DNA from: Trinickia terrae
GTDB lineage: Bacteria; Pseudomonadota; Gammaproteobacteria; Burkholderiales; Burkholderiaceae
Length of the DNA stretch: 64,000 nucleotides
NCBI RefSeq assembly: GCF_005144415.1
Contig: NZ_SWJE01000007.1
Coordinates: 124,001 to 188,000 of the forward strand
Direction of reading: 5' to 3'
Positions 27,386 to 37,939 of the stretch are shown piece after piece (position 1 is the first letter of the stretch; every line of letters begins with the position of its first letter). Position numbers and translations under genes: made by a program. The notes beneath the pieces were generated by a model. It searched no databases, had not been told where the DNA came from, and saw only the letters and a list, made by a program, of their open reading frames with translations.

Positions 27386-28080
27386 CGGTGAGGGCGGCGC
27401 TTTCCATCGTCGCCGTGACCGGCATGGCGTTCGAGGCGCGTATCGCGCGCGGCGAAGGCGTCGAGGCGGTCTTTGCGGCGCGCGCCGACCTGCTCGAGCG
27501 CGCGCTATCGGAGACCGTGGCGCGCGGCTGCGCGGGCATCGTGAGCTTCGGGACGGCCGGAGGATTGGCGCCGGGTCTCGAGCCCGGCTCGCTGATTATC
27601 GCGGACGCCGTCGACGGACCTCTCGGACGCATACCCATCGATGCCGCCTGGGCGGCGCGCTGCGTTGCCGCTTTGGCCGCGACGCCGATCAAGGCGAGCG
27701 TGCGGCGCGGCACGATGGCAGGCGTGACAGCGCCGGTCGTGAGCGCAGAGGACAAGGCGCGGCTACATCGCTCGACGGGTGCGCTTGCGGTCGACATGGA
27801 ATCGCACGTCGCCGGCGCCATCGCGGCGGCGCACGGACTGCCGTTCATCGTATGCCGCGCGGTCGTCGATCCCGCTTGGCGCACGCTGCCGCGCGCGGCG
27901 ACCGCAGGCTTGCGCGACGACGGCACCACGGCCGTCGGGCCGATCCTGCGCGAACTGGTCCGCGAGCCGTCGCAGCTCGGCGCGCTGATCCGGCTCGCCG
28001 CCGACGCGCGCGCCGCCCGCACGACGCTCATCAAGGCGCGGCATGCGCTCGGCGAAGCCGGGGCATTGCGGGCGGCATGA
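27382..28080 (+). CDS. hpnG: Hopanoid-associated phosphorylase HpnG
   Basis: A 232-residue nucleoside-phosphorylase-fold protein. HpnG releases adenine from adenosylhopane, the product of HpnH, to give ribosylhopane. The family core SFGTAGGLAPGLEPGSLIIA (about residues 55-75) and the substrate-binding AVDMESHVAGAIAAAHGLPF are visible. The start GTG at 27382 overlaps the shc stop as GTGA; another GTG follows at 27388. It ends the first hopanoid operon. A convergent MlaA-type gene begins 28 bp later. Confidence 0.92.
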   Translation: MTVRAALSIVAVTGMAFEARIARGEGVEAVFAARADLLERALSETVARGCAGIVSFGTAGGLAPGLEPGSLIIADAVDGPLGRIPIDAAWAARCVAALAATPIKASVRRGTMAGVTAPVVSAEDKARLHRSTGALAVDMESHVAGAIAAAHGLPFIVCRAVVDPAWRTLPRAATAGLRDDGTTAVGPILRELVREPSQLGALIRLAADARAARTTLIKARHALGEAGALRAA

Positions 28081-28108
28081 GCCCCGCGGCGCGTCTCTTT
28101 ATTTCCCT

Positions 28109-28951
28109 TTATTGACCGCTTGGAGCGCTCGCCGGGGCCGGGGTGGCGGGCGTGCTTCCACTGGCCGGAGCGGCCGGCGCAGGCGTTGCGGCTCCCGCCG
28201 CCGATGCCGCGTTAGGCGCCTCGGCTTCACCCTCGTCGCCGTAGTTGGGCAGCGCGGGTGGCTTGGACGAATTCTGGTTCAACAACGCCTTGCGCTGCTG
28301 CACATAGGCATCGCGGACGAACGAATACTTGTCGAGCGCCGCCGCTTCCAGCAGATTCGTCGCGCCGAGCAGGTCCGCGCGCGCGCTGACGAACTGCAGC
28401 ACGTAGAGCGGGACGCGCTCCTCCGGATCGAGGGAGGTGAAATTCAGCGGATTGACGTAGACGTCGGCGGCGCGCCCGACGCCGTCGCGGAACGAGCTAG
28501 GCCCGAACAGCGGCAGCACCAGATACGGGCCGGACGGCACGCCCCAGCGGCCGAGCGTCAGGCCGAAGTCCTGGTGATGCTTCGGCAGCCCCGCGGGCGT
28601 CGCCCAATCGATCAAGCCGCCGAGCCCGAACACGGTGTTGAACGTCAGGCGCATCAGGTCTTCGGTGGCATCGGTGATCTTCAGTTGCAGCAGGTTGTTC
28701 GCGAAGTTGCCGACATCGCCGAGATTCGAAAAGAAGTTGCTGACGGCCGTGCGTATCGGCTGCGGCGTGACTTTCTGGTAGCCCTTCGCGACGGGCACGG
28801 CAATCGTCCGGTCGACGGCATCGTTGACCTTGAAAATGACGCGGTTCATCGGCTCCAGCGGGTCGCCGGGAGTGCGATCCGGGCCGGTGGCGCAGCCGGC
28901 GAGGGCGCTCGCGGCGGCAAGCGCCAGCGCGGTGTTTCGCATCTTGTTCAT
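28109..28951 (-). CDS. mlaA: MlaA/VacJ-family outer-membrane lipoprotein
   Basis: A 280-residue lipoprotein with a signal peptide and lipobox ([13 protein letters not shown], lipidated Cys about residue 20), then the VacJ domain: [40 protein letters not shown] and [20 protein letters not shown]. The last 50 residues are a Pro/Ala/Ser-rich tail. MlaA works at the outer membrane in lipid transport. The ATG overlaps the hpnN stop (ATGA), so it is co-expressed with the hopanoid RND transporter, suggesting it receives or returns lipids, possibly hopanoids. Which lipid is unproven. Confidence 0.92.
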   Translation of the reverse strand: MNKMRNTALALAAASALAGCATGPDRTPGDPLEPMNRVIFKVNDAVDRTIAVPVAKGYQKVTPQPIRTAVSNFFSNLGDVGNFANNLLQLKITDATEDLMRLTFNTVFGLGGLIDWATPAGLPKHHQDFGLTLGRWGVPSGPYLVLPLFGPSSFRDGVGRAADVYVNPLNFTSLDPEERVPLYVLQFVSARADLLGATNLLEAAALDKYSFVRDAYVQQRKALLNQNSSKPPALPNYGDEGEAEAPNAASAAGAATPAPAAPASGSTPATPAPASAPSGQ

Positions 28952-31572
28952 CGATTTCCTGGTTTCTTCTTGGAAGCGCGCTTCACGCGCGGTTTGCCCA
29001 TCAATACGGGTTGGAACACCACGGCGCCGATCAGCGTGCACGACAGCGCCAGCGCAAGCAGCCTGCCCATGCTGGCCGTGCCCGGATGGTGCGAGAGCCA
29101 CAGGCTGCCGAAGGCGGTCGCGGTCGTCGCGGCGCTCAACATGACGGCGTGCGTGAGGCTCGATTGCAGCAGGCTGGTTTGCCCGGCGCGCCAGGCCATC
29201 ACGAAGTAGATCTTGAACGCGACGCCGACGCCGAGCATGAGCGGTAACGCGATGATATTCGCGAAGTTGAGCGGCATGTGGAACACGACGCACAGTTCCA
29301 GCGTCACCACCGCCGAGACCAGCAGCGGAATCAGCGTGCGCAGCACGTCGCCGAAGCGGCGCAGCGTGAGCCAGAGCAGCAGCGTGATCGACAGCACGGC
29401 CCACGCGGCGGCTTGCACGAACGCCTCGATGATGGTGTCGGCCGAATGCAGGATCGAGATCGGCCCGCCGATCGCCGACGGGTCCGCCTTCTTCACCGCG
29501 TGGGCGAAGAGGCGCAGCGTCGCGTCGTCGTTCGGGTCGGCGCCGGGCGCGACCTTCGGCGAGATATTGACGAGCGCGCGGCCGTCCGCCGAGACCCAGT
29601 CGCGCACGAGTTCGGGCGGCAGGTTCTCGCGCGTGATCTGCTCGGGTTCGAGCAGCTGCGTGAGCTGCCGGAGTGCGAGGCGCAGCGGCTCGGAGATCGC
29701 GGTTTCGGCGCGCTCGCGCGTGCCGGCATCGGCGGCGGCGAGCTTCGTCAGCGCCTCGGACAGGTGCTTCGCTTCGGCCGCGCCCGGGCCGGGGTGGTCG
29801 TCGGCGGCGAGCGAGAGCTGGTTCGCCGCGCGCTTGAGCGAGGCGACGCGGATCGCGTCGCTCGAAGCGGGCGCGCCCGGCTGCGTGAGCGCCGGCGAGA
29901 GCTCCGCGGCGGCGTCGTCGATGAGCCCGAGCTTCTGCGGCTGGCCGGCCGGAATGAAGCTCGAGAGCGTCGTGACCCGGCCCACTTCCGGCAGCGCCGC
30001 GAGGCGCGCGGCCGTGCGGTCGGCGGCGGCGAGCGACGGCGCGAGCACCGTGACGTCGTTGACGCCCGCTTCGGGCGAATCCTTCAGCGCGAGCAGCGTC
30101 GCCATCGATTCGCTGTGCGGATCTTTCAGATGCAGCGGGTTGAAGTCGAAGTGCAGGTGCCAGAGCAGCGGCAGCGCGCCGACGATCACCACCAGCGTGC
30201 CGATCAGCACCGGCTTGCGGTTGCGGTCGAGATAGTCGTCGACGGGCGCGAGGCGCGGAAAGCCGGGCGAGCCCTTTTCGCCCGCGGGCGCGAAGAGCTT
30301 GATGAGCGCGGGCAGCAGCGTCATGTTCGTCAGGTAGGCGACGAACATGCCGACGCCCGCGATCAGGCCCAGCTCCGAGACGCCGCGATAGGCAGTCGGC
30401 AGGAACGAGAAGAAGCTCGCGGCCACGGCCGTCGCGGCGAGCGTGAGCGGGATGCCGACTTCGCGCGCGGTGGCGATGAGCGCGTGTTCGAGATTGTCTT
30501 CGTGAAAGCGCGCCTCGCGGTACTTGACGCCGAACTGGATGCCGAAATCGACGCCCAGCCCGACGAACAGCACCATGAACGCGACCGAAATCATGTTGAG
30601 CGCATCGACCATCAAGAGGCCGAGCGCGGCCGTGATCGCAAGCCCGACGAACAGCGTGATGAACACCGCGACGATCAGCTTGCCCGAGCGCAGCGCGAGC
30701 CACAGGATCAGCAGCACGACGACGAAAGTGGCGATGCCGTTGACGGCCGCGCCTTGCTCGACCGAGGCGAATTCCTCGTCGGCGAGCGGCTGCTCGCCGG
30801 TCAGGTGGACCGTCGCGCCGTAGCGGCCCGCGAGGTTCAGCACGGTGGCGGTGGTGCGGACCGCCTGCGAGCCGCGCGCGCCTGCTTCGAGCGCGCCGTA
30901 GTCGACCACGGGCTGCACGGTGACGAAGGCGCGCGCGGGCACCTTGGCCTGGTCTTTGTCGACGAGCCCGCGCCACGACAGCACCGAGGGCTTGCCGGCG
31001 AGCACCCCGTCGACCGTCGCCGCGCTCTTGCCGAGCAGGTTCGCCATGTCGCCGAGCTGGACCTGGCCGAGCTGCAGCGGCAAGAGGAGCGTGGTGGTCA
31101 GCGTATCGGCGAGGCCGGTCAGGCTCGGGTCTTTCGCGAGCGTATTGATGAGCGGCTTGGCCTTGGTGAGTTGCGAGGTGGTGTCCGCGATTTCCTTCGG
31201 AGACAGGAACAACAAGCCGTTGCGTTCGAAGAACGGCCCGCCCGACGGCTGCGAGACCGCCGCGAATTCGTTCGGCTGCTTGCGCAGCGCGGCTGTCAGC
31301 TCGTTGGCGGCCGCGTCGGCGAATTCCGGCGCGCCGGCTTCGACCACTACGAGGATCGTCTGGCCGCGCTGCGGAAAGGCCTTGTCGGTGGCGTCGCCGA
31401 GCGCGGTCCAGGTCTGGTCGGTTTCGATCAGACGGCTCACGTCGGTGTTGATCTTGAAGTGATTGACGACGTAGTAGCCGCTCACTGCGGCCAGGAGCAG
31501 CGAGAGCACGATGACCCAGACCGGATGGCGGACGGACCAGGCGACGAGACGGACGACGGATGACTTCAGCAT
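28948..31572 (-). CDS. hpnN: Hopanoid-associated RND transporter HpnN
   Basis: An 874-residue RND/MMPL-type inner-membrane protein with a first helix at about 10-35, two blocks of five helices (about 275-460 and 745-865) and large periplasmic loops after helices 1 and 7. HpnN proteins move hopanoids to the outer membrane. Visible segments include [20 protein letters not shown] and [20 protein letters not shown]. It is transcribed towards shc-hpnG and is divergent from hpnM (225-bp gap). Its stop overlaps the start of the MlaA-type gene. Confidence 0.94.
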   Translation of the reverse strand: MLKSSVVRLVAWSVRHPVWVIVLSLLLAAVSGYYVVNHFKINTDVSRLIETDQTWTALGDATDKAFPQRGQTILVVVEAGAPEFADAAANELTAALRKQPNEFAAVSQPSGGPFFERNGLLFLSPKEIADTTSQLTKAKPLINTLAKDPSLTGLADTLTTTLLLPLQLGQVQLGDMANLLGKSAATVDGVLAGKPSVLSWRGLVDKDQAKVPARAFVTVQPVVDYGALEAGARGSQAVRTTATVLNLAGRYGATVHLTGEQPLADEEFASVEQGAAVNGIATFVVVLLILWLALRSGKLIVAVFITLFVGLAITAALGLLMVDALNMISVAFMVLFVGLGVDFGIQFGVKYREARFHEDNLEHALIATAREVGIPLTLAATAVAASFFSFLPTAYRGVSELGLIAGVGMFVAYLTNMTLLPALIKLFAPAGEKGSPGFPRLAPVDDYLDRNRKPVLIGTLVVIVGALPLLWHLHFDFNPLHLKDPHSESMATLLALKDSPEAGVNDVTVLAPSLAAADRTAARLAALPEVGRVTTLSSFIPAGQPQKLGLIDDAAAELSPALTQPGAPASSDAIRVASLKRAANQLSLAADDHPGPGAAEAKHLSEALTKLAAADAGTRERAETAISEPLRLALRQLTQLLEPEQITRENLPPELVRDWVSADGRALVNISPKVAPGADPNDDATLRLFAHAVKKADPSAIGGPISILHSADTIIEAFVQAAAWAVLSITLLLWLTLRRFGDVLRTLIPLLVSAVVTLELCVVFHMPLNFANIIALPLMLGVGVAFKIYFVMAWRAGQTSLLQSSLTHAVMLSAATTATAFGSLWLSHHPGTASMGRLLALALSCTLIGAVVFQPVLMGKPRVKRASKKKPGNR

Positions 31573-31796
31573 GTAGGCGAGGGGGCCTTGTCACAAGGGG
31601 ATGCATTTGGCAAGAGGCGCAAGTATACCGGTGCGCCTGAGATGGGCGCACGAAGCCGCCATCGTGTCTGGCGCGCCTCGCGGCGCGAGGACGCGGCAAG
31701 GCGAGGCCGCCAAAGCCGGTATACTGGCCCGACGCCCGCGCGCTCCATAGCCTTCCAAGCCGCGGCCGCTCACTTCTTCACTGTCCCGACGAGCGT

Positions 31797-32405
31797 ATGA
31801 AACGTTATCTGATTGCTTTTCTCGCAGCTGCTTTCGTGTCCGGCACCGCCTTCGCCCAGGCAAGTCCCGATTCCGCCGTGAAGACGGCCGTCGAAGGCAC
31901 CGTCAACGCGATGAAGGCCGACCCGCAGGCGAAGGGCGGCGACATGGCAAAAATTACCGGCCTGGTCCAAACGCGCTTCGTGCCCTACACCGACTTCCTG
32001 CGCACCACCCGCATCGCGGTCGGTCAGCAGGCCTGGAGCACCGCGACGCCCGAGCAGCAAAAGCAGCTCTTCGAGCAATTCCAGCTCCTGCTCGTGCGGA
32101 CCTATGCCGCGTCGCTGTCGCAGCTGCGCAGCCAGGACGTGAGCTTCAAGTTCGTGCCGGCGCCGACGCCCGCGGGCGCCAAGGACACCGTCGTGCAGAC
32201 CCACGTGATCAGCAACGGCGACGACCAGGGGATCGACTACCGCATGGAAAAAACGGCTGACGGCTGGAAGATTTACGACATCAACATGATGGGCGCCTGG
32301 CTGATCCAGGTCTATCAGCACCAGTTCGCGGACCAGATCGCGAAGGGCGGCATCGACGGGCTCATCAAGTTCCTGACCGAGCACAACGCGCGCAGCGCGG
32401 GTTGA
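31797..32405 (+). CDS. hpnM: MlaC-family periplasmic lipid carrier (HpnM)
   Basis: A 202-residue secreted protein with a signal peptide (YLIAFLAAAFVSGTAFAQAS, cleavage about residue 20) and the MlaC/Ttg2D fold: VQTRFVPYTDFLRTTRIAVG, WSTATPEQQKQLFEQFQLLL, then TYAASL. MlaC proteins ferry lipids across the periplasm. It is divergent from hpnN-mlaA, so the three could form an inner-membrane pump, periplasmic carrier and outer-membrane lipoprotein. In hopanoid clusters this gene is usually called hpnM. A strong terminator follows. Confidence 0.9.
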   Translation: MKRYLIAFLAAAFVSGTAFAQASPDSAVKTAVEGTVNAMKADPQAKGGDMAKITGLVQTRFVPYTDFLRTTRIAVGQQAWSTATPEQQKQLFEQFQLLLVRTYAASLSQLRSQDVSFKFVPAPTPAGAKDTVVQTHVISNGDDQGIDYRMEKTADGWKIYDINMMGAWLIQVYQHQFADQIAKGGIDGLIKFLTEHNARSAG

Positions 32406-32452
32406 TGCGCGAGACGGGCGGCGCAGAAGCCGCTCGTGATGCGTTGTTCAAA

Positions 32453-32483
32453 GAAAGGACGCCTCGGCGTCCTTTCTTTTTTT
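32453..32483 (+). terminator. Rho-independent terminator after hpnM
   Basis: GAAAGGACGCC (32453-32463) and GGCGTCCTTTC (32466-32476) form an 11-bp stem, followed by seven T (32477-32483). It ends the hpnM transcript before the convergent response regulator gene. Confidence 0.92.
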
Positions 32484-32561
32484 GTCGACCCAAGTTAGCG
32501 CTTCAGCACTTACTCCGGCCCCATGCAGAGCATTACTTGGGTCCCATGCAAAGCTGGCAGG

Positions 32562-33212
32562 TCATTTCTTCGGCCGCCGATGCTCGACGGCGAACTTGAT
32601 CAGCTCCGCCTGCCCCTCGATATTGAGCTTGCGCTTCAAGTTGAGCCGATGCGTCTCGACCGTGCGCACCGACAGCCCGTTCAATTGCGCGATCTGCTTG
32701 CTCGACAGCCCTTGCGCGAGTGCATCGAGAATGTGGCGTTCGCGCGGCGTCAGCGTTTCGAGCGGCGTCTGCATTGCGCTCGCCTGGATCATCCGCGCGG
32801 CGAGCCCCGCGCTGAAGAACGTCTGTCCGTTGAGCACCGAGCCGATCGCGTGGACGATCTCGGTCGCGGGCGAATCCTTGAGCACGTAGCCGCTCGCGCC
32901 CGCGCGCACCGCCTGCATTACGTATTCGATGTTGTCGTGCATCGACAGCATCAGCACCCGGATCGCCGGAAAGCGCTCGTGAAAGATCCCCGCGAGCGTG
33001 ATGCCGTTCATCCCGTTCATGCCGACGTCCATCAGCACGAGGTCAGGAGAGACCGCTTCGGCCAGCGCGAGCGCTTCGTCCGCGTTGCCCGCCTCGCCGG
33101 CGACGTCGAGGTTCGGCACGCCTTCGAGGCGCAGGCGCAGCCCGTCGCGCACGAGCGGGTGGTCGTCGACCAGGATGATTTTCGCGGCGGAGCCTGGAGT
33201 CGCTGGGTTCAT
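32562..33212 (-). CDS. NarL/FixJ-family response regulator
   Basis: A 216-residue regulator. The receiver domain (about residues 10-125) has VDDHP, the phospho-acceptor Asp in DLVLMDVGMNGMNG (about residue 61) and Lys in VLKDS. The LuxR-type helix-turn-helix (about 150-210) reads LTPRERHILDALAQGLSSKQ, then VETHRLNLKRKLN. The ATG overlaps the kinase stop (ATGA). Given the adjacent CstA-type transporter, the pair probably senses pyruvate or another carboxylate and activates the transporter, as BtsSR and MctRS do for their transporters. That assignment is inference from context. Confidence 0.92.
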   Translation of the reverse strand: MNPATPGSAAKIILVDDHPLVRDGLRLRLEGVPNLDVAGEAGNADEALALAEAVSPDLVLMDVGMNGMNGITLAGIFHERFPAIRVLMLSMHDNIEYVMQAVRAGASGYVLKDSPATEIVHAIGSVLNGQTFFSAGLAARMIQASAMQTPLETLTPRERHILDALAQGLSSKQIAQLNGLSVRTVETHRLNLKRKLNIEGQAELIKFAVEHRRPKK

Positions 33213-34618
33213 GAGCGGGGAACCTCGTTGGGTGTTGCGGATAGCGGCACGCGCGCCGTGACGACCGTATGCCCGGCCTGCGAGACGAGCGACAACGCGC
33301 CCGACAGCGTATCGAGCCGCTCGCGCATGTTGCGCAGGCCGATGCCGCCGCGCGCGTCGGCCTGCACGCGCTCGATGTCGAAGCCGCGGCCGTTGTCGGC
33401 GATCGCGAGCGTGACGGCGCGCGCCGACACGTCGAGCGACAGCGACGCGCGCGTCGCCTGCGCGTGACGCACGATGTTGTTGAGCGCTTCCTGCGCGATG
33501 CGGAAGAGGGCGGTGTTGACCGCGTCGGGCAGGGCGCCCGCACGCGTGTGCGTGATTTGCGTGAAGCCGATCTCGATGCCGGTCTCGTCGCCGAGCTCGC
33601 GCGTGAGCTGCTCGAGCGCGGCGGCGAGGCCGAGGTCGTCGAGCATCGCGGGGCGCAGCGCGTGCGAGATGCGGCGCACTTCGCGCAGCGTGTCGGAGAG
33701 GCGCGCGAGGCCCGTGGAGAGCGCCGCTTCGGCCGCCGGCACGCGGGCCGCCGGGCCTGAAGCGCGCTCGAAGCGCGCGAGCGCCGATTCGAGCAGCAGC
33801 TTGATCGACACCATCATCTGGCTGATCCCGTCGTGCAGTTCGCGCGAGAGCCGCGCGCGCTCGTTCTCCTGCGATTCGACGACCTGCTGCGCGAGGCGCT
33901 TGAGCTTCGCGTCGGCGCTCCTCGACTCGCTGACGTTGACGACGAGCGCGCAGAGCGCGATCGCGCCGAAGCCTGTCAGCGCAATCGCGGCAATCCACAC
34001 CATCGTGTGCTCGATGTTGGCCGAGGCGCGCTCGTCGATATGCGCGAGCGTCGCGTTGACGTCGTCGAGATAGATGCCCGTGCCGATCATCCAGCCCCAG
34101 CGCGGCAGCGGCACGACGTAGCCGAGCTTCGGCGCGAGCTGGTTCGTCGACGGCCGATGCCAGACGTAGCGCACGTAGCCGCCGCCGCGCGAGGCCGCGG
34201 CGATCAACTGCTGGATCGTGAGCGAGCCGGCGGGATCGCGCAGCGACCACCAGTTGTGGCCGACGAGATTCGGCTCGCGCGGATGCATCAGCGAGTTGCC
34301 CTGCATGTCGTAGACGAAGAAGTAGCCGTCCTGGCCGAAGTCCATTTTTTCGAGCACGGCGAGGGCCTGCTTGCGGCGCAGCGCGTCGTCGCGCGCGTTT
34401 TCGCCGCTGGCGTCGTAGAGCGGGGCGATCGCGCTCGTCGCCAGGTCGACGTAGTGCTTGAGCTCGATCTCCTTGCTCGACAGGTAGGCGGCTTCCATCG
34501 TCGCGTGTTGCGTCTGCGCCAGCGCCGTCGCCTGCTGGCGCACGCCAAACTCGATGCCCGCGATCGCGACCAGGAAGGGCACGATCGCGAGCAGGAAGAT
34601 CTTTGTCTTGAGTTTCAT
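33209..34618 (-). CDS. Cache-domain sensor histidine kinase (HisKA_3 type)
   Basis: A 469-residue membrane kinase. Two membrane helices (about residues 8-26 and 205-228) flank a single-Cache periplasmic sensor (DGYFFVYDMQGNSLMHPREP, then GHNWWSLRDPAGS), a fold that commonly binds small carboxylates. The cytoplasmic HisKA_3 segment has the phospho-acceptor His in RELHDGISQMM (about residue 260) and an HATPase with NNIVRHAQAT, DNGRGFD and GGIGLRNMRER. The ATG at 34618 is preferred over the adjacent GTG at 34621. It overlaps its regulator gene and is divergent from cstA. Confidence 0.93.
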   Translation of the reverse strand: MKLKTKIFLLAIVPFLVAIAGIEFGVRQQATALAQTQHATMEAAYLSSKEIELKHYVDLATSAIAPLYDASGENARDDALRRKQALAVLEKMDFGQDGYFFVYDMQGNSLMHPREPNLVGHNWWSLRDPAGSLTIQQLIAAASRGGGYVRYVWHRPSTNQLAPKLGYVVPLPRWGWMIGTGIYLDDVNATLAHIDERASANIEHTMVWIAAIALTGFGAIALCALVVNVSESRSADAKLKRLAQQVVESQENERARLSRELHDGISQMMVSIKLLLESALARFERASGPAARVPAAEAALSTGLARLSDTLREVRRISHALRPAMLDDLGLAAALEQLTRELGDETGIEIGFTQITHTRAGALPDAVNTALFRIAQEALNNIVRHAQATRASLSLDVSARAVTLAIADNGRGFDIERVQADARGGIGLRNMRERLDTLSGALSLVSQAGHTVVTARVPLSATPNEVPRS

Positions 34619-34647
34619 CACTGGCTTTGTTTCATGGCGGCTGCGCC

Positions 34648-34685
34648 TACGTAGTTTTACGCAGTGTGCTTACGTAGTTATCCGC
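34648..34685. promoter_or_regulatory. Direct repeats upstream of cstA, candidate response-regulator sites
   Basis: TACGTAGTTTTACGC (34648-34662) and TACGTAGTTATCCGC (34671-34685) are near-identical 15-bp direct repeats 23 bp apart, roughly two helical turns, in the 200-bp space between the kinase and cstA. The TACGTA cores are typical of NarL/FixJ-family binding sites. They probably bind the adjacent response regulator to activate cstA. Confidence 0.6.
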
Positions 34686-34818
34686 TTGTGGCGCACACAC
34701 CGAAAGCGAATACTACACGGCCATGACATGGTCCACGCGCCATGCATCGCGCTGGCCCAGCGCGTGATTTCGCAGCCGGCGCCTGACGCCGGTATCCCAT
34801 AATAATTTAGGAGACGCC

Positions 34819-36903
34819 ATGAGTCGGGCTTCCCATTGTTTGATCTGGATCGCGGTCGCGCTGCTGGGCGCGTTCGCGTTCGGCACCATCGCCCTTGCGC
34901 ACGGCGAACGCGTCAGCGCCCTCTGGGTCGTGATCGCCGCCGTCTGCGTCTATTTGATCGCTTACCGCTTCTACAGCCGCTTCATCGCGAGCAAGGTGCT
35001 GCAGCTCGACGGCCTGCGCATGACGCCCGCCGTCAAGCACAACGACGGCCTCGACTACGTGCCGACCAACAAGTACGTGCTGTTCGGCCATCACTTCGCG
35101 GCGATTGCCGGCGCCGGGCCGCTCGTCGGCCCCGTGCTCGCCGCGCAGATGGGCTACACGCCCGGCATGCTGTGGATTCTCGCGGGCGTCGTGTTCGCGG
35201 GCGCGGTGCAGGACTTCGTCGTGCTCTTCATCTCGTCGCGCCGCGACGGCCGCTCGCTCGGCGATCTCGTCAAGATGGAGCTCGGCACGGTGCCCGGCGT
35301 GATCGCGCTGTTCGGCGCGTTCCTCATCATGGTGATCATCCTCGCGGTGCTCGCGCTGATCGTCGTGAAGGCGCTGACCAATTCGCCCTGGGGCACGTTC
35401 ACCGTTGCGGCGACGATTCCGATCGCGCTGTTCATGGGCGTCTATACGCGCTACATCCGGCCGGGCCGGATCGGCGAGGTGTCGATCATCGGCTTCGTGC
35501 TGCTGATGGCGTCGATCGTCTACGGCCAGCATGTGCACGATTCGCCGACGCTCGCCGCCTGGTTCACGTTCAACGGCACGCAGCTCACGTGGATCCTGAT
35601 CGGCTACGGCTTCGTGGCGTCCGTGCTGCCGATCTGGCTGCTGCTCGCGCCGCGCGACTATCTGTCGACGTTCCTGAAGATCGGCACGATCCTTGGTCTA
35701 GCGATCGGCATTCTCGTCGTCGCGCCGGAGCTGAAGATGCCCGCGCTGACGAAGTTCGTCGACGGCACCGGGCCGGTCTGGTCGGGCAACCTGTTCCCGT
35801 TCCTCTTCATCACGATCGCGTGCGGCGCGGTGTCGGGCTTCCACGCGCTGATCTCGTCGGGCACGACGCCCAAGATGCTCGACAACGAAACCAATGCGCG
35901 CTTCATCGGCTACGGTGCGATGCTGATGGAATCGTTCGTCGCGATCATGGCGCTCGTGGCCGCCTGCGTGATCGAGCCGGGCATCTACTTCGCGATGAAC
36001 GCGCCGGCTGCCGTGCTCGGCACGACGCCCGAGGCGGTCGCGCATACCGTCACGAGCTGGGGCTTCGTGCTGACGCCAGACATGCTCACGACGACCGCGA
36101 AGGCCGTCGGCGAAACGACGATCATCGCGCGCGCCGGCGGCGCGCCGACGCTCGCGGTCGGCATGGCGCACATCCTGCACCAGGTGATCGGCGGCGAAGC
36201 GATGATGGCGTTCTGGTATCACTTCGCGATCCTGTTCGAAGCGCTCTTCATCCTGACGGCGGTCGATGCGGGCACGCGCGCGGGCCGCTTCATGCTGCAA
36301 GACCTGCTCGGCACGTTCCATCCGGCTTTGAAGCGCACCGACTCGCTGGCGGCGAACCTTATGGCGACGGCGCTGTGCGTGGCGGCGTGGGGCTACTTCC
36401 TGTACCAAGGCGTGGTCGATCCTCTCGGCGGCATCAACACGCTGTGGCCGCTGTTCGGCATCTCGAACCAGATGCTGGCCGCGATCGCGCTGACGCTCGG
36501 CACGGTGGTGCTCTTCAAGATGAAGCGCGACCGCTTCGCCTGGGTCACGCTGGTGCCGACGGTGTGGCTGCTGGTTTGCACGCTGACGGCGGGCTGGCAG
36601 AAGATCTTCGACGCGAATCCGAAAGTGGGTTTTCTGGCGCACGCGGCGAAACTCTCGGCTGCGGCCGATGCGGGGACGGTCATGGCGCCCGCGAAGTCGA
36701 TCGAGCAGATGCACAGGGTCATCTTCAACGACTATATCGACGCAGCGCTGGCGGGGCTGTTCATCTTCGTCGTGGCGAGCATGGTGGTGTATGGCGTGCT
36801 GGCGGTGATGCGCGCGCGCCGCGCCGAGCGCCCGACGTCGAGCGAGACGCCGTTCGAAGCGATGCCGGCCAGCCAGGCCGCGGTGGCCTCGACGGTGCAA
36901 TAA
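34819..36903 (+). CDS. cstA: CstA-family carbon starvation protein / pyruvate transporter
   Basis: A 694-residue inner-membrane protein with about 16-18 helices, length typical of CstA and BtsT (YjiY). Characteristic segments are [20 protein letters not shown] (about residues 75-95) and [20 protein letters not shown], plus [20 protein letters not shown] and [13 protein letters not shown]. Family members are proton-driven pyruvate (or peptide) uptake systems induced at low carbon. The ribosome binding site TTAGGAGACGCC is strong. It is followed by a YbdD/YjiX-type small gene and preceded by a divergent two-component system. Confidence 0.95.
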   Translation: MSRASHCLIWIAVALLGAFAFGTIALAHGERVSALWVVIAAVCVYLIAYRFYSRFIASKVLQLDGLRMTPAVKHNDGLDYVPTNKYVLFGHHFAAIAGAGPLVGPVLAAQMGYTPGMLWILAGVVFAGAVQDFVVLFISSRRDGRSLGDLVKMELGTVPGVIALFGAFLIMVIILAVLALIVVKALTNSPWGTFTVAATIPIALFMGVYTRYIRPGRIGEVSIIGFVLLMASIVYGQHVHDSPTLAAWFTFNGTQLTWILIGYGFVASVLPIWLLLAPRDYLSTFLKIGTILGLAIGILVVAPELKMPALTKFVDGTGPVWSGNLFPFLFITIACGAVSGFHALISSGTTPKMLDNETNARFIGYGAMLMESFVAIMALVAACVIEPGIYFAMNAPAAVLGTTPEAVAHTVTSWGFVLTPDMLTTTAKAVGETTIIARAGGAPTLAVGMAHILHQVIGGEAMMAFWYHFAILFEALFILTAVDAGTRAGRFMLQDLLGTFHPALKRTDSLAANLMATALCVAAWGYFLYQGVVDPLGGINTLWPLFGISNQMLAAIALTLGTVVLFKMKRDRFAWVTLVPTVWLLVCTLTAGWQKIFDANPKVGFLAHAAKLSAAADAGTVMAPAKSIEQMHRVIFNDYIDAALAGLFIFVVASMVVYGVLAVMRARRAERPTSSETPFEAMPASQAAVASTVQ

Positions 36904-36916
36904 CGGGAGGCCCGCG

Positions 36917-37132
36917 ATGTTCTCCAACCTGACTGGGGTGCGCAATGAAGTGCGGAACGCGGGCCGTTATCTGGGGCAGGCGCTGCGGCTGATGGTCGGG
37001 GTGCCTGACTACGAGACGTATGTCGCGCACATGCGCGCGACGCATCCGGATCGGCCCGTGATGACGTACGAGGAGTTTTTCCGCGAGCGGCAGAATGCGC
37101 GGTATGGCGCGGGGGCGGGGAAGTGCTGTTGA
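36917..37132 (+). CDS. YbdD/YjiX-family small protein
   Basis: A 71-residue protein of the YbdD/YjiX family, nearly always encoded directly after cstA or btsT. It contains the family pattern [20 protein letters not shown] and [20 protein letters not shown], ending GAGAGKCC. Its role is probably to support the transporter, but the mechanism is not known. It starts 14 bases after the cstA stop with GGGAGG upstream of the ATG, so it is in the same operon. Confidence 0.93.
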   Translation: MFSNLTGVRNEVRNAGRYLGQALRLMVGVPDYETYVAHMRATHPDRPVMTYEEFFRERQNARYGAGAGKCC

Positions 37133-37162
37133 TCTGCCGTTGCCGCGCCCGCAAGCGCCGAC

Positions 37163-37918
37163 CTAGACGCGGAAGTCCGGCCAGGTCGCGAAGTCCGCGG
37201 GGCCTCGGATGCGCGCGAGCGGGAACGTCGTGCCTTCGATGACCTGTTCGACCACGTCCTTGCTCTCGAAGTGCAACGCGCCGCGTTCGCCGAGCACGGT
37301 GCCGTGTGTGTCTTCGACGAGCAGCGCCGAGCCTTCCGGCAACGCCAGCACCTGCTCCGGCGCATTGATGTCGAGAAACTCGACAATCCGCTCTTCGCGG
37401 CTTTCGCCGTTGTGCCCCACGGGCTTGCCGCTGATGAAGTGCGGGTTGATCTGGAACGGCACGAGGCCGAGCGCGCGCAGCGTCGGCGGCTGGACGATCG
37501 GCATGTCGTTGGTCGTGCGGATCGTCGGGCACGCGACGTTGCTGCCGGCGCTCCAGCCGACGTAAGGCGTCCCCTCGCGCACCTTCGCGCGGATCGCATC
37601 GGCGATATCGGCTTCGTACATGCGCTTGAGCAGCGCAAACGTGTTGCCGCCGCCGACCGCGATCGCGTCCGCCCGCTCAATCGCTTGACGCGGATTCGCG
37701 CTGCGATGAATCGACTCGAGCGCATAGCCGAGCTTTTCGAACGCCGGCTTGACGGTGGCTTCATACGCGTCGAAGCTCAATGCGACGCCGGCAAACGGAA
37801 CGAAGACAATTTTGCGCGCCTCGTGTTTGAGTACCGTATGGATCTGTTCGGTGGCGTGCTCCAGATAGCCGAGGCTGTCTTTGCGGGAGCTGCTCATCAG
37901 CAGGATGCGATGTGCCAT
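37163..37918 (-). CDS. pepE: Dipeptidase E (alpha-aspartyl dipeptidase)
   Basis: A 251-residue cytosolic serine peptidase of family S51, which hydrolyses dipeptides with an N-terminal aspartate. The nucleophile Ser lies in YVGWSAGSNVACPTIRTTND, and the catalytic His in INPHFISGKPVGHNGESREE. AIAVGGGNTFALLKRMYEAD is also typical. It is convergent with the cstA operon and probably monocistronic. A solitary copy of the origin iteron lies 21 bp upstream of its start. Confidence 0.92.
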   Translation of the reverse strand: MAHRILLMSSSRKDSLGYLEHATEQIHTVLKHEARKIVFVPFAGVALSFDAYEATVKPAFEKLGYALESIHRSANPRQAIERADAIAVGGGNTFALLKRMYEADIADAIRAKVREGTPYVGWSAGSNVACPTIRTTNDMPIVQPPTLRALGLVPFQINPHFISGKPVGHNGESREERIVEFLDINAPEQVLALPEGSALLVEDTHGTVLGERGALHFESKDVVEQVIEGTTFPLARIRGPADFATWPDFRV

Positions 37919-37939
37919 GGTTGCCTTCCGGATCGACGT

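Noticed and set aside
29278-31563. Plus-strand 761-codon open frame
   Set aside because: It is the antisense shadow of hpnN, with Arg/Asp/Gln-rich composition typical of reverse frames in high-GC DNA.
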